A stretch of 64,000 nucleotides of DNA from Yamagishiella unicocca (GCA_003116995.1 BDSL01000054.1:186001-250000), one strand, 5' to 3'. Shown: positions 1 through 12,409, numbered from the stretch's first letter. The notes: a model not told the origin generated them from the sequence alone. A program made the numbers and translations.

Positions 1-668
1 GCCGTAATGCCGCTTCGCGAAGGACACTGTTCGACAGGGTATGACAGTCGTGCGCGGGCAGGGGTGCGGTGTGGGCGATGAAGGGGCGTGTTGGGGCCGA
101 GGTTGTCGGATGGAAGCCCCCGAGCGGTCACCCACACAGCTCCCTCGCCACCCATCCACCCGGCACGCAACGCTGCCACCAGCGCCCCGCCACTGCCTCC
201 GCCCGCCAGCACCACCGCCTCCGTCACCGACCTCTTCCATCATGATCACCACCGCCTCCGTCACCGCCGTCTTCCATCATCAGCAACACCGGCATCAACG
301 GTATGTGGGGAGGGGCCCACACCAGAGGTAGACGGAACATTCCAAACCCGCCCAAGCCCCCTCCCAGTACCCAGCCTTCCCCCACCTTACTTCCCCTTTC
401 TTCCCCCGCCTTCCCCCATACCTAAAACCCTCCCCCTTCCCCTACACCTTCGCCCTCCCCTCTGCCCCTCTGCACCAGCTACACTTCCCATGTCGAGCTA
501 CCGGTTATTTTATGTAACCCCGCCCCGCCCCGCTCGCACCCGCCTCCTTCAGCATGTTGACCGCCTCGCCCCTTCCCCTTCCCCGGGGCCCTCCCTCGTC
601 TGTCCTAAACGGTTTTTTCGGGCATCCACGGGCCTTCCTCGACCCCCCCCGCCCTGCCCCGCTCGCAC
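1..668. other. left edge, unresolved 3' part of the minus-strand coiled-coil gene
   Basis: No exon could be fixed here. The last confident exon of the minus-strand gene ends at 669 in phase 1, so at least one more exon must follow. A minus-strand Ala/Gly-rich open stretch around 100-240 could be the next exon, but no acceptor in the right phase was convincing. Positions 527-570 repeat the exon end and splice donor found at 658-700. Positions 595-640 hold a tail of the dispersed intronic repeat. Confidence 0.4.
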
Positions 669-2871
669 CCGCCTCCTCCAGCATGTTGACCGCCTCGCCC
701 ACTTGCAGCGGCTCCCCGAAGTGCAGCAGGCTGTTGGCCACGTTGCGGGTGGCCCACAGCCGCTCGGGGGTTGGGGTGAGGGAGCCCCTGACGCACAGCA
801 CCGGGGGCAAGGGGGGGGGAGCGGTGGGAAGGGCGGCAGGCTTGTGGCGTGTGTTCGTGTGGCTTAGGGTTTTAGGGTTTGTCCGTGTGATTTTAGGAGA
901 GGAAAACGTGATCTCAGGGCTGTCGAGGTGCGCAAGGGCAGAGATGAACGAGGGACCCGGGGCTGGCGGAATTAAGCAAGCTGAAGGATGCCGCGGCCCA
1001 GCCAGCAGCCGTACCCAACAGGTGCCGTAGCGTACCCAGACCGCCTTGGGAGTGCGAGTTGGGGCCGCACAAAGGTGTATGGCTACTCACTTGACCACTT
1101 GACTCCGACCCAGATCCCCAGCTCCCTAAAACCCTACAACCTGTAATACGTTGTTCCCCCAATCGCCGCACCCGCCACCCGCCACCCAACAGCCACAGCC
1201 CCACCCCACACCGCCCCGACCTGCGCCACACACGCCGTACACGCCGTACACGCCGCCGTACCGCACCTGGCCTCCGCCGCTCCTCCGGGCCCCACCACCA
1301 GGTTGCCCCCGCTGCCGCTGCCCCTCTGCTGCTCCAGAACCGCCGCCGCCTGGGCCTCCAGGGAGGCTCGCTGCTTGCGGATCTGCGAGGTGGCAAAGCG
1401 GGTGCGGCAGCCGGGGGAAGGCGCGAGGGACGCGTGGGTGTCGGACCAGGTTAAAGAAACCTAAAAATGGGCATACAAAGGAGGAGAGGGCTTACATACT
1501 TTTTCGAAGGTTCGTCTGAGGTGATGTCGCGCCCACGATGTCGCGCCCACCCTCGCTCCCACCACCCCCCGCTACCCCGGCCCCCGTGTCCTATGTCGTG
1601 TAACCGGGTCGTATAACCGGATCTCTTCCGTCTCCTATATAGGTGACCAAAGACACCCCCTCCCCCGCACCTGCATCTGCTACCGGGCCCCAAAGATTCC
1701 CCCGCACCTGCATCTGCTGCCTGGCCCCAAGGACCCCTCCTTCTTATCAAACCCGCACCTGCATCTGCTGCCTGGCCCCAAGGACCCCTCCTTATCAAAC
1801 CCGCACCTGCATCTGCTGCCTGGCCCCAAGGACCCCTCCTTATCAAACCCGCACCTGCATCTGCTGCCTGGCTCCGATACTCATGTTGGCCTCCGCCAGG
1901 CGACCCAGGATGCGGCACACGGGGTGGCGGGGGCCGCCGGGGAGGACCAGCCGCAGCATCTGGGGAGGGGCGTGCGAGGAACCCCGGAGGGGGGGAGAGA
2001 AGGGGGGGTTAGAGAGGAGGGGAAAAAGGGTTGGCACGGGGCTGGCGGGGGTTGGGTGGGTGGGATGCGGACTCCGTGGATGAGGCTCCAGGGAGGGGCG
2101 CCGGTCCGGCCCCGTGACTTTGTAACAGGGGGCAGCGTGAGATGCCCGGCAGGGATGGACCGAGGGGGGAATGGTGGTGGCCACGATTGTGGGTGCTGCT
2201 CCTCCCCCCTCTCCCCTCTCTCCCCGCCCTCCCCCCCGCTCCCCCCCTCTTCCCCCCTCTCCCCCCCTCTCCCCCCCTCTCCCCCCTCTCCCCCCCTCTC
2301 CCCCCTCTCCCCCCCTCTCCCCCCTCTCCCCCCTCTCCCCCCCTCTCCCCCCTCTCTCCCCCTCTCCCCCCTCTCCCCCCCTCTCCCCCCCTCTCCCAAC
2401 CCAGTTCTCCAGCATGCATCTCAAAACTTCTGTTTTAAACGTTTTTTCGGACATCCACGGGTTTCCCTCGAACCCTCTCCCCCCTCCCTAATCCTCCAGT
2501 GCAGTAACAGGACACGGCATCACGCCCGCAACCCCCCACCAACCCCACCCCGCCGTGGATTCGCGGATTCTCTTATCAACCCCCACCACCCCACCGCCCC
2601 AGTGCCGACCTACGTGCCTCCTCCCAACCCACCTGCGCCGTCGGCCCCAGGCTGTCCGCCGGAGCCCCCCTGGCCCTCTCCGCCAGCTGGTAGCGAGCCA
2701 GCCGCTCCAGACCCGACATGATGTCATCACCACCGGCGCCACTGCCGCCGGCGCCGCCGCCTTCCTCCACCACCGCCGCATCCTCGCCGCGAACATCTGC
2801 TGCCGTACCCTCCACCTCCGCCTCCGCTGGCCCTGCGCCGGCAGCCGCCGCCGCCGCCGCCGCCGCCGCCG

Positions 2872-2902
<31 letters not shown>

Positions 2903-5900
2903 TGCCGCCGCCGCCGCCGCCGGCTGGTAGCCCGCCGCCTCCATCACCTCCGCGTACACGAGCGCCGCCACCGCCAGCGGCGGCAGCGCCGCGCCGTTGG
3001 CGGCGCCGTCGCGGCCCGCCGCCGCCGCCGCCTCCTCCCGTGCCACGACGCCGTCGATGGCGGCGACGGCGATCTGGAGCTGTCCGGAGGCGGCGGTGGC
3101 GGCGGCGCGCCAGAGCGAGGGCGCGACGGCGGGGGGGACGACAGCGGCGGCGGCGGCGGTGGAGAGAGCCGCCGCCGGGGGGGGCACCTGGCGGGTGACT
3201 CGGCACTGCGGAAGAGCGGCGGAGCGGAGACGGGGTCGTGTTGAGGCGCGTGCTTGAGGCCGTGGATTGAGGTGTGGTATGGACTCTTCCAACTGCCGGC
3301 AAGTGCGGGCGCGACATCTTCATGTGGGTGGGTGGTTGTCCTAATGTGACGCCAGCAGACCAGCCAGCAGACCAGCCAGCAGGTGAGGCCACACGCGCCG
3401 CACCGCTCAGCTCCTGCGAGCTCCGGTGGCACACGATTCCGAGCAACCCCACGATACACCGTCGTGCGCGCTTTCCCAACATGCAGCTGGACGGCCCACC
3501 CCCATCCCCATCACCCCCACCACCCCCATCACCCCCAACCCCCCCATCCCCACCACCCCCACCACCCCCATCCCCCCACCACCCCCATCCCCCCATCCCC
3601 ACCACCCCCACCACCCCCACCACCCCCACCACCCCCATCACCCCCACCACCCCCATCACCCCCATCCCCACCATCCCCACCATCCCCACCACCACCCCCA
3701 CCACCCCCACCACCCCCACCCCCACCACCACCACCACCCCCACCACCACCATCAACACCACCACCATCAACACTCCCATCACCCCCATCCCCCCCATCCC
3801 CATCGGCCCCACAAACACTCCCATCACCCCCCCCCATCAACACTCCCATCACCCCCACCACCCCCACCCCCATCAACACTCCCATCACCCCCCCCATCAA
3901 CACTCCCATCACCCCCACCACCACCACCCCCATCAACACTCCCATCACCCCCCCCACCCACCCCCCATCAACACTCCCATCCCGCTGCACCCGCTGCACC
4001 GCAGCGCCAATGTCCTGGCCCCCGGGCCCCACCTCGAACTCCTGCGCCAGCTCCTCCCCTGGCCCCACCAGCGGTGCCAGCTGGCACACCAGCTGGCGCC
4101 CGCTGGACAGCAGCTGAGGGGGGGAGGCACGCGTCGGCAAGCAGTGAAGGACAGGGAGGGGGAGGGGGGGAGTTCGCTTGTGTGTGTTAACTCACAGGGG
4201 CCAGGGGGTGAGAGGTGGCGCTTGAGGAAGGGAAACGGGGGGGGCGAGAAGACCTCGGTTACACGGCGTAGGAAACGGAGGGCAGAAGTAGCCAGCGAAT
4301 AGGGAGCGGGGGGGGGTATGAGACGAAACCCGTGGGTTGGCACTGAAACGTAAAACCGATTAGGAAAATGTTTGGTACACCCGTTCGGAGATGCACGAGG
4401 GGGGTTGGCGAGGGGGGTGGTATAAAAACCGTTGGTTGGCGAGGGGGGGGGCGACTCTTGCCTGACTGACCATGGTGTCAACAGGAGAGCGGGCCGCATG
4501 GTACAGAAGGAGCGCGGGATGCGCCGCTCGCAGTCGACGACTGGCCGTTTGCAGTTGGTGGTTGGCGACAGTAAGGCCCTCCAGGAGCGGACTCAGGGCG
4601 GGGAGGCGGAAGCCCCTCACACACACCGACCTGCAAGTGCGCCATCCGGCCCCAGTGCCGCAGCTCCGTCGCCACCAGAGCCGCCGCCGCCGCCGCCTCA
4701 CTCGCTTCCGGCCCCGCCGCCGCCGCCGCCGCCGCCGGCCCTCGCTGCGACCCCGGCGGCGCCGCCATGGCCGCCAGGAGGGCCTCCCGCGGTGGAGGCT
4801 GCAGCGGCAGCTGACCCAGCCATTGGGGAGCTGCCAGCAGAGCCGCCACCGGAGCCACAGCGGCTCCTTTGGTCGCATGGGAGGGAGCACGGGTTTTGAG
4901 GAAGTGGTGGGGGGAGAGGGGCGGGGCCAATGTGTTTGGGATGTGTGCAGCTTTGCTGCCGTACACAATGATTGTGTGTGGGAGGAGCAGAGTCAGCTTT
5001 GCTGCTGTACCAAATGATTGCGTCTGGAAGGAGCAGAGGGCACTACGTTTTGGTACTGAGCCCACCTGCCAGCTCGACGGCGCCCTCCACCGCCGCCGCG
5101 GCGGTTTCGTACGGCCGCCCGCTCGTCCCAGCAACCGCCGGCGGCGACGCCGCCACCGCCACGTCATTGGTGCCGGCCGCCGCCGCCGCCGCCGTCAGCG
5201 CCGTCAGCTCCGTCGCCGCCACCGCCCTCGTCGCCGCCGCCGCCGCGGCTTCCGACTCCGCCGACTCCACAGCTGCGGCGCCAGCGGCAACGCCGGCGGC
5301 GTCGTACGGCACCACCATTGCCGGATCCAACGTGGGTGCCGTACTGGCTGCGTACGACACCTCGAGCGAGCATTCCAGCAGCAGGCGGGCTGCCGGTGGG
5401 CCGCGCAGCAACCCTCCGCCTCCTCCTCCGGCCGCCGCGGGGGTCGGCTGGGGGACTGTGGTTCCGGGTGGGGCGGCGCGGCCCGCAACCCGGCCGCGGA
5501 AGGCAAGAGTGTACCTGGAAGGGGAAACGGCAGGGGGGTTACAATTAAAGAACCGGTAACGTGACTGGGAAATGTAGTTGGTGCATAGCCTTCAGACATC
5601 GGGCGGCAGGGGGGGGGGAGGGGTGAGAAGGCCCGTGGACGCGAGGAAAACCGTTTAGAACAGGGGCGGCAGGGCGGGAAGGGGTGAGAAGGCCCGGTTA
5701 CATGACATAGGAAACGGAGGGTGGAGGCTAGGTGGCGCATAGACCTCGGACACGCGTTTTCGGACAGGCGGCATGGTGAGGGTCAGCCAACCGTGGGAGA
5801 TGACGGATACGCAAGACGAAATGGCTCAGCGTCGGGGAGCAACTTAGGCAGAGTCTCCCCGCTGGGGATCATCCCGCGGGTCGGGGGCGAGGTCTTGGGA

Positions 5901-8900
5901 GGCAGGAGCAGACAAACTGCCCAACCGACAACCGCCAGCTGCTCACCAGGTGCTCGCCAGCCTCAACCGCCTCTCCGCCTCCAGTCGGGCGGCCTCCGCC
6001 TCCGCCCGCTGCGCCGCCTCCGCCGCCGCAGCCAGCGCCCGCTGCTCGGCTGCCCTCTGGGCCGCCTCCGCCTCGACGCGCCTGAAGCAGTGGATGGAGG
6101 GGTATGAGAGCTTGAGAGGTGGTCGGCACAGGAAAGTAAAACCGATGAGGCGGCGTGCAGTGGAGGGGTCGGAGTGTCACTTGCCGCCGCCGGGACAGCG
6201 GACGGGAAACCAGTGGCGCAGACTGCTGGGGTGGCATGGGCGGCGGGTTTCGGAGCAGCTGGGGGGTTGATTGATGAGAGCGCGCGGTTTTCGGAGCAGC
6301 GCCTTGCATCGGACCCAGCAGGACGCTCTTCAACCACCAACCACCAGGCCAAACCCACCCACCCCGCACCGCCACGGGGATCAGCGACCACCGCACCCCC
6401 CCCCGTGCACACGCTGCATTTCCCCAGTCGCGTTACCGGTTCTATTATTGTAACCCCCGCGCCCCCACCCCCACCCCCACCCCCACCCAACTTCTCCAGC
6501 ATGCACCTCAAAACGTCTGCCCCAAACGGTTCTTCTCGCATCCACGGGTCCTCCTCGCAACACCCCCCCCCCGCACCTCCTCGCCTCCGCGTCCTCCCGC
6601 TTGCGCGCCTCCGCCTCCTCTCGCAGCCTCCGCTCCACCTCCGCCCTCGCCACCAGCTCCTCGTCCAGGCGGGCCTCCCGCTCCTCGTACACTCGCCGGG
6701 CGGCCTCCGCGGCCTCCTGCTCGGGGTCGCAGCGCGTGCGTGTGGGGAGTGGGGGTGGGGGGGGTGGGGGGTGGGGGGGTGGGGTGCGTGTGTGGGGGTG
6801 GGGGGGTGCGTGCTTGTGTGTGTGTGTGTGTTGCAGTGTGCCGACACACGCTCGGACGCTACCCGTCCATCCACTGCTCCCACTACCACGAAGGGGGGGA
6901 TATAGGCGTGTGTGTATCGGGGTCGCGGCGTGTGTGTATCGGGGTCGCGGCGTGTGTGTATCGGGGGTCTTAGAGGGTAAACCGATGAACCGGTGTATTC
7001 GTGGTTCTTAAGAGAGGACACCGGGGGAACTGGTGTATTGGGGGGTCGAGCGGGTGAGCGGTGTGTATGAAGGGAGGCTCCAGGGGGGGCCGGTGTCGGT
7101 GCCTGTACACGCGACGTGAGGACCTGAGGGTGATAATCGTTTCCAAGTGCGTCGCGGACACCAGGCGCCAAGCATCGGCGGCGGCGAAGTACGACGGCGT
7201 GTCGGTTGGCGGTTCGTGGCGACCGGCTGCCAACCAGCCCATGTCGCAGTTGGTGGCCCGCGGCGCTCATCCACACGCCAGTTGGCGGTTGGCGGCACCC
7301 ACACCGGTCACCAACCGCTGGTCCTGGTCGCCACACTGCTGAGCCCCCCGGGCGGCCCAAAACACACACACACACACCTCCCCCCGCCCCACCCCCCCGT
7401 CTGTTCTAAACGGTTTGTTCGGGCATCCACGGGTCTTCCTCGAACCCCCCCGGGGGCTCCCCAGCCACGGACACCGCCTCCGGCCCCACCTGCATGCGCT
7501 GCGCCTCTCTGGCCGTCTCCTCCTGCCACTGCCGCTGCCGCTCCGCAGCGGCACGAGCCTCCTCGTCCTGCCGCGCCTTCACCTCGGCCATTCTGGGGGA
7601 AGGGTTGGAGGGCACAACGGGTTGGAGGGCACAACGCAAGCAGGGTCACGTGGGCGGGCAGGAAGGGGCCGCGGGTTGGAAGACGCCGCCAGCCGCTGCC
7701 AGCTCCTATGCGGCCGCAGAAGGGAGGTAGCACATCCCCGCCTCCAGGAATGTCCGGGTATCCCCTGCTGGAGGATCTGGATGGCAGTGATTGGGCGCCG
7801 CCAGACGCTTGCTCGTCCTACCCGCAGCTGCCAGCGCCCCTCCGTACGGGATCCTGTTCACGTCGCCGGAAAACCCCATCCCACCCCGCCCTGGCCCCCT
7901 GAGTGCTACCCCGGGAAGTCCCTCCCCCTCCCCCCCAAACACACACCACCCCCCGCCACCCCAACCGCCTGCTATCCCCCGCCCCAACCCCCAAATTCCC
8001 CCCAAATCCCCCCCCGCACACCCACCCCCCCCACCACCCCACCACCCACCCCCCACTTCGCCCCCTTCTTCTCGCTGCTCCCCCCCCTCTCGCACCTCCT
8101 GGCCGCCGCCGCCTCCACCCTCCGCCGCTCCTCCTCCAGGTACGCCCGCCGCTTGGATCGCAGCTCCGAATCCAGCTGCCGGCCCTCGGCCTGCCGGGCC
8201 TGCGGTTGGCGACGGTTGGCTGAGTCAGCACCAGCGCGGCGCGTGCATGGGGGGGACGCGTCGTCGTACCCCCCTTTGGTCCACAATGGGGGTGCGCCCG
8301 GCCTATTCCGTGCCAAGGTGCCAGCCAGTGCACCGCCGTTGTTCCACATCCCACCGTTACTCCAGGGGGTAGACCCTTCACGACGCCATCCAGGTACCAA
8401 CGCATCCCCACAAACACTGGCGTGTTTTGTCACCGCGTTTCGCTATCCCATGTGCAGCCAGCTCGCCAAGTTCTCCACCGTGCCCCCGAAACAGGCCCCT
8501 CAAACCGTTTCCCTAAACCTCGTGGGATCTTTGTTTCCGTTAGTCTAGGCGTCGCAGCCGGAGTGGACACAGCCGCCGGAGGTTTGACAAACGACCTCCG
8601 GTTTTCGTTTCCTCAACCACGTTCTCCAGCATGCACCTCCAAAGTCCAAACGTATGCACCGAACGGTTTCCTAATCGGCTTCCTATAGTACACGGGCTTC
8701 CCTCACCCCCCCCCTTTTCGCGTCAATGGTTTGTATGCCCCCCCCCCGGCGTCCAGCAGCCACAGCAGCCGCAGCACCCAGCCCCGGCGTCCAGCAGCCA
8801 CAGCAGCCGCCGCACCCCGCCGCCGCTGCACCCCCCACTTGTAATCCGCCGCCGGCCTCCCTCCGCGCCCCCTCCCCCCCTCCGCACCTCATCCCACGCC

Positions 8901-11808
8901 AGCCCCTCCGCCCCCTCCACGCCCCCAACACCCCGCCAGCCGCGACCGAAACACTCCTAGGAAACAGTTCCCGCCGCCTCTCTCTCCGCTTTCCCCCCCC
9001 CGCCCCTCTGCCCACCCGCGCACCCGCCATTCGCAATCTGTCTCCTCCCACAGCCCCCTCTCCCCCTCCCCCGCCTGGACCGCCGCTCTCCCACGAGTCC
9101 CTCGCCGCCGGCGTCGCATTGTGGCGGCGCCGTCCTCGCTGTGGCAGTGCTGTGGGGATCCGACCAGCCCGGACCGCGCACTGCCTCACGTCTCCTCGTC
9201 TGCTAGCCTTGCCACCTGTCCCGCATCTTCACGCCCCATATTTTCTCACTTCCTCCTTCCGTCGTACAGGCCTCCGCCGTCCAACGCCGTACACCGCCGT
9301 ACCAGCCCGCGTCGTACCCGACTCCCCGTATATCCGTCCTCACCTTTCCTGACTCCGCCTCTTTCGCCGCGCCGCTGGGGCCTCTTCGTTGCTTTGACCC
9401 CTGTCCACCCGCTTAGCGCCTGGATATTGTTTCTAACGCCCCCTGCTGCCCCCTGCCCGCATGCTTCGCGTCGACCGCTTTCCCCACCCGCTCTGGGCCC
9501 TGGCCAGGTGAGTTCCGCCACTGGGTTGGGCCTCTGTTCTGGTAGTTTTTTGCTAGTCGTTGCGTTCTTGTCTGCGGGCGTCGGGACCTGCGTCTGGGCT
9601 TTCGCGTCCCCCATGGCGGCGCGGCGCGGCTTCGGCCTGCTCTCCTGGACGACCGCGGACCTCCTCTGGTAATGACAGCTTCCTCACACATCTGGTCGGT
9701 ATTCGGGCGGGTCGGGCCGGGGCCTCCGACTAGGACCGGGACTGGGACCGGACCGCGATGGCCGCTCTCCCATAGCGCCCCAACTCCCACAGTTTTCCGA
9801 CTAGCGCCCAAAACCGATTCTGCGAAAACTTTACGTGCGTCGCGTGGGGTCCTCGCTCCCGTGCGTCTCGCCGTAGCCGATATAGCTTAGCCGCCAAAGG
9901 TCATATTACGACCTTCGGCTTTCGTATCCCCAACCCAGTTCTCCAGCATGCATCTCAAAACTTCTGTTTTAAACGTTTTTTCGGACATCCACGGGTTTCC
10001 CTCGAACCCCCCCCCCCACACACACACATTTCCCCAGTCGCGTTACCGGTTCCATTATTGTACCCCCCCCCACGCACACCGGCTCTTTTATGTAACCCCC
10101 CCCCAACACACACACACACGCATACACACACCGCCTCCTCCGGTACCTGCAGCGCCTGCAAGTCCATCCGCTCAGCATCCGCCGACTCGCGGCTCATGCG
10201 GATGGCCAGAAGCAGCGCCGCCGCCAGGGCCCAGCCGCCCACCGTCGTACCGCCCAGGAATCCGCCGCCGGCCAGTCGGGCGCTGCTGTAGGCCAGTGGC
10301 GGGCCGCCCGCCTGCAGCGCCATCTGCTGCGACTGAGGATGCGGCCAGGGAACAAGATCGAGGGTTCGAGGGAGACCCGTGGATGCCCGAAAAAACCGTT
10401 TAAAACAGAAGTTGTGAGATGCATGCTGGAGAACTGGGTTGGGGATACTAAAGCCGAAGATCGAGGGGGGGGCAGGGCAGGGGGGGACAGGGAGGCGGGT
10501 GTGTAGTAGGTGGCTAAGTGACGGCATGGCGGCGGCGCGTGCTTAAGCGGACGCGACAGGCGTACGACGACGGCGCATGCGCGTGCCGTACAGAGAGACA
10601 AAGCAGAGGGTACACGGGCAATTCGGGGGAAGGCTGGTGGACAAGCGAAGCGTGTTTTCTGCAAGGTACCGCCGAGCCGAGTGAGGAACGAAACATCGTG
10701 CTTGCTGGTGTCCTCCCCGTCGGGCGTTGGGGCGGGGCATACGTATCACACAGGGGCAGGGAGGCCGGGGGGGGGGGGATGGGGAAGGCTTGGATCGTCG
10801 CGCTGCTCCGAAACCCGGGTGGGTAACCCTCCAACGCAGGACATGCGGCCCAGCTGCCGGCCAGCCGTCAAGCCGGCCGCAAGCCGATCTCACCCGAAGG
10901 GTACCTCCTCCGCTCCGCCCCTCCGCCCCTAATCACCGCCCCTCACCAGCTCCCCTCCGCCCCCCGGTAGGGCCCCTCCGCCCCGCATCAACTGCGCCTG
11001 CTCCCACCTGCTGCCGTGCCGCCGCCGTACGACCCGCCGTCGCCTCCGTCGCCACGCCCGCCTCCGCCAGCGTACTGCCCACACCCGCCGCCGCCGCGTC
11101 CGCCTCGTCCGCCCCCTCGGCCCCCTCGGCCGCTGCGGCGGCGCCGAGCTCCTCCGTCTCCGTCTCGTACACCGTTTCGTACTCCTCAACGTACTCAGAA
11201 TGTACGGCAGTGCCGGCGACGGGCGCCGCTGCTGCCGCTTCGGCCAGCGACTGCTGGCCAGCGCCCTCCTCCGCTGCTGCCGCCGGTCCGGCTACTGCCG
11301 GTGCTGCTGGTGTTGCTACTGCTTGCGCAGATAGCTCGCCTGGCCCCCCTGACGCAGTCCCATCCACTGCTTTGGTGCCTCCTGCCGGCTGCTGCTGCTG
11401 CTGCTGCCGCTGCGGGGCAGCAGACGACGCCGCGCTCCGCCAACTCGTCGCGCCGCCGCCGCCGTCGCCGCCGCCGTCGCCGCCGCCGACCGCTGCTGCT
11501 TGCGTCAGTACGACGCGCATGGATGGAGGGGGGGCCCGGAAGGGTAGGTGCGAGGGGGGCCCCCGCCGCTGGGGACACAGCGCGGCGCGGTGGGCTGGGG
11601 CGGCGGCGGCGCTGCCGCCGCCGCCGCCATCACCGACGCTGCCGCTAGAAGCAGCGGCGGGGGTCAAGTGGGCGGAGGAGGGGCCAGGCTGCGTGCGGCA
11701 TGGAGCGACATGGCGCCGCCGGGCGGGTAGTACGGGGGCTCCGGGAGATGGATTTCCTCCGGCTGGTGGCCCCAATCCTGCCGCCGGAATGAGAGCTGAG
11801 GGGTGCAT
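669..11808 (-). CDS. membrane-anchored coiled-coil protein, Ala-rich (partial, function unknown)
   Basis: I do not recognise this family. Exons by eye, transcript order: 11008-11808, 10132 (or 10147)-10326, 8888-8956, 8096-8199, 7490 (or 7475)-7592, 6577-6716, 5947-6081, 5066-5514, 4631-4866, 3991 (or 4000)-4113, 2633-3205, 1855-1959, 1267-1382, 669-787. Every junction keeps phase, and most have GTGCG-type donors and pyrimidine-rich acceptors. That gives about 1090 aa, with the C-terminus missing. The start is the first ATG of the open first exon (11808); an ATG at 11521 is possible. Exon 1 is Ala/Gly-rich with an acidic Tyr/Glu patch (EYVEEYETVYETE). Exon 2 has one hydrophobic span (GGWALAAALLLAI). 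Exons 4-7 form a continuous Glu/Arg/Ala heptad coiled coil. Exons 8-11 are Ala-rich with poly-Ala. The last visible exon (WATRNVANSLLHFGEP) is faintly TPR-like. Introns carry C-rich satellites and the dispersed repeat. The gene is divergent to the ABC transporter. The third exon and the start are least certain. Confidence 0.65.
1664..1878. repeat. 48-bp minisatellite, 5 copies, overlapping an exon end and splice donor
   Basis: Five tandem units of about 48 bp run from inside the exon at 1855-1959 into the following intron of the minus-strand gene. Each unit carries, on the minus strand, the exon-end sequence GCAGCAGATGCAG followed by GTGCGGG. The real donor (exon end 1855) is therefore present several times in a row. 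Confidence 0.85.
2205..2400. repeat. pyrimidine microsatellite (CCCCCTCT)n
   Basis: About 190 bp of near-pure C/T on the plus strand, so G/A in the transcript, inside an intron of the minus-strand gene. A copy of the dispersed intronic repeat follows directly. Confidence 0.85.
2401..2485 (-). repeat. dispersed intronic repeat, short copy
   Basis: Carries the core of the family in reverse orientation: CTCCAGCATGCATCTCAAAA, then TTTTAAACG, then TCCACGGG and CCTCGAACC. It lies in an intron of the coiled-coil gene, in transcript orientation. Confidence 0.8.
3490..3990. repeat. C/A-rich minisatellite (CCCCCATCACCC-type)
   Basis: About 500 bp of imperfect 6-12 bp units made of CCCCCA, CCACC and CATCACC. 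It fills the intron between exons 2633-3205 and 3991-4113 of the minus-strand gene. The long open frames on both strands are a by-product of this composition. Confidence 0.85.
6485..6562 (-). repeat. dispersed intronic repeat, short copy at a splice donor
   Basis: In transcript orientation (minus) this copy begins within about 15 nt of the donor of the exon ending at 6577: GTGCGG, a G-run, then the GGACCCGTGGATGCGAGAAG type core and the CATGCTGGAGAAG end. Confidence 0.75.
8455..8705 (-). repeat. dispersed intronic repeat, long diverged copy
   Basis: Same order of landmarks as the full copies (CTCCAGCATGCA, a short variable part, AACGGTTTCC, CACGGGCTTCCCTC) preceded by a diverged body. Closest in the window to the copy at 29120-29420. 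It lies between exons 8096-8199 and 8888-8956. Confidence 0.7.
9719..10008 (-). repeat. dispersed intronic repeat, full-length copy
   Basis: Almost the exact reverse complement of 19549-19836. Shared blocks include TAGCGCCCAAAACCG, CGTCGCGTGGGGTCC-type sequence, GCCGCCAAAGGTCATATTAC, CAGCATGCATCTCAAAAC and CATCCACGGGTTTCCCTCGA. It lies in an intron of the coiled-coil gene. Confidence 0.9.
10365..10465 (+). repeat. dispersed intronic repeat, short copy
   Basis: Core in plus orientation: GAGGGAGACCCGTGGATGCC, CGTTTAAAACAGAAG, GATGCATGCTGGAGAACTGG, then GATACTAAAGCCGAAG. It stops where the full copies continue into the palindromic body. Together with 9719-10008 it forms an inverted pair 350 bp apart around exon 10132-10326. 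Confidence 0.85.
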
Positions 11809-12409
11809 GGATGCCGTGAGGTCAAATCGGCCTGCACCCTTGGTGGTCACGTACTCAGGCCCGGAATGCAGGAGCACACCGACCGACAACCCGTTTGTGG
11901 CGTAGTAAGGCCCAGCGATGGTGGTGCATCAAGGTTGATCAACGGATTTGTGATGATTCACACGGCTAAACATCGCGGTGCTGTTTTTTCGCAAAGTGCC
12001 GACAGCTGAACCTAGCCAAAACTTCCATGCATGCTTTAGGAATGCATATTAGAGAGCTATTACAGCTAAATATAACAAGTATTATATTTTTGGTGGGGCA
12101 TGGTTTTTTGCCTGAATACGACGACCGACCGTGGGACGATGCTCGATGCATGACGAGTATTACGTCGAAAGCCAACGAAAGGTTGCTGGAACATTTTGCA
12201 TTAATAGTGCTATAACGACAACCACATTGCCGCTACGACGCTTCCTTTACATGTGCAGGGAGACCCTTACTGAACGCGATAGGACCACCAACACCTCACC
12301 ACACATTCAAGTGTGCAAAAAGAACGACCATCTCTAGCGCACAGCTGGGTCCATAATATACTTGTTAGGTTGAAGCCTGTTACCTGACCATACGCGTGCG
12401 TCTGTCGCC
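11809..12409. promoter_or_regulatory. divergent intergenic region, probable shared promoter
   Basis: About 600 bp separates the ATG of the minus-strand coiled-coil gene (11808) from the ATG of the plus-strand ABC transporter (12410). It is clearly less GC-rich than the flanking genes, especially 12000-12220. No specific box could be assigned. It must contain both 5' UTRs. The promoter role is inferred from layout only. Confidence 0.45.

Noticed and set aside
2009..2454. Glu/Gly/Arg-repeat minus-strand frames
   Set aside because: They are translations of the C/T microsatellite within an intron; the surrounding splice sites skip it.
3383..4190. Pro/His/Thr-repeat plus-strand frames of up to 342 codons
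   Set aside because: They are translations of the C/A-rich intronic satellite. The opposite strand carries the phase-consistent exons.
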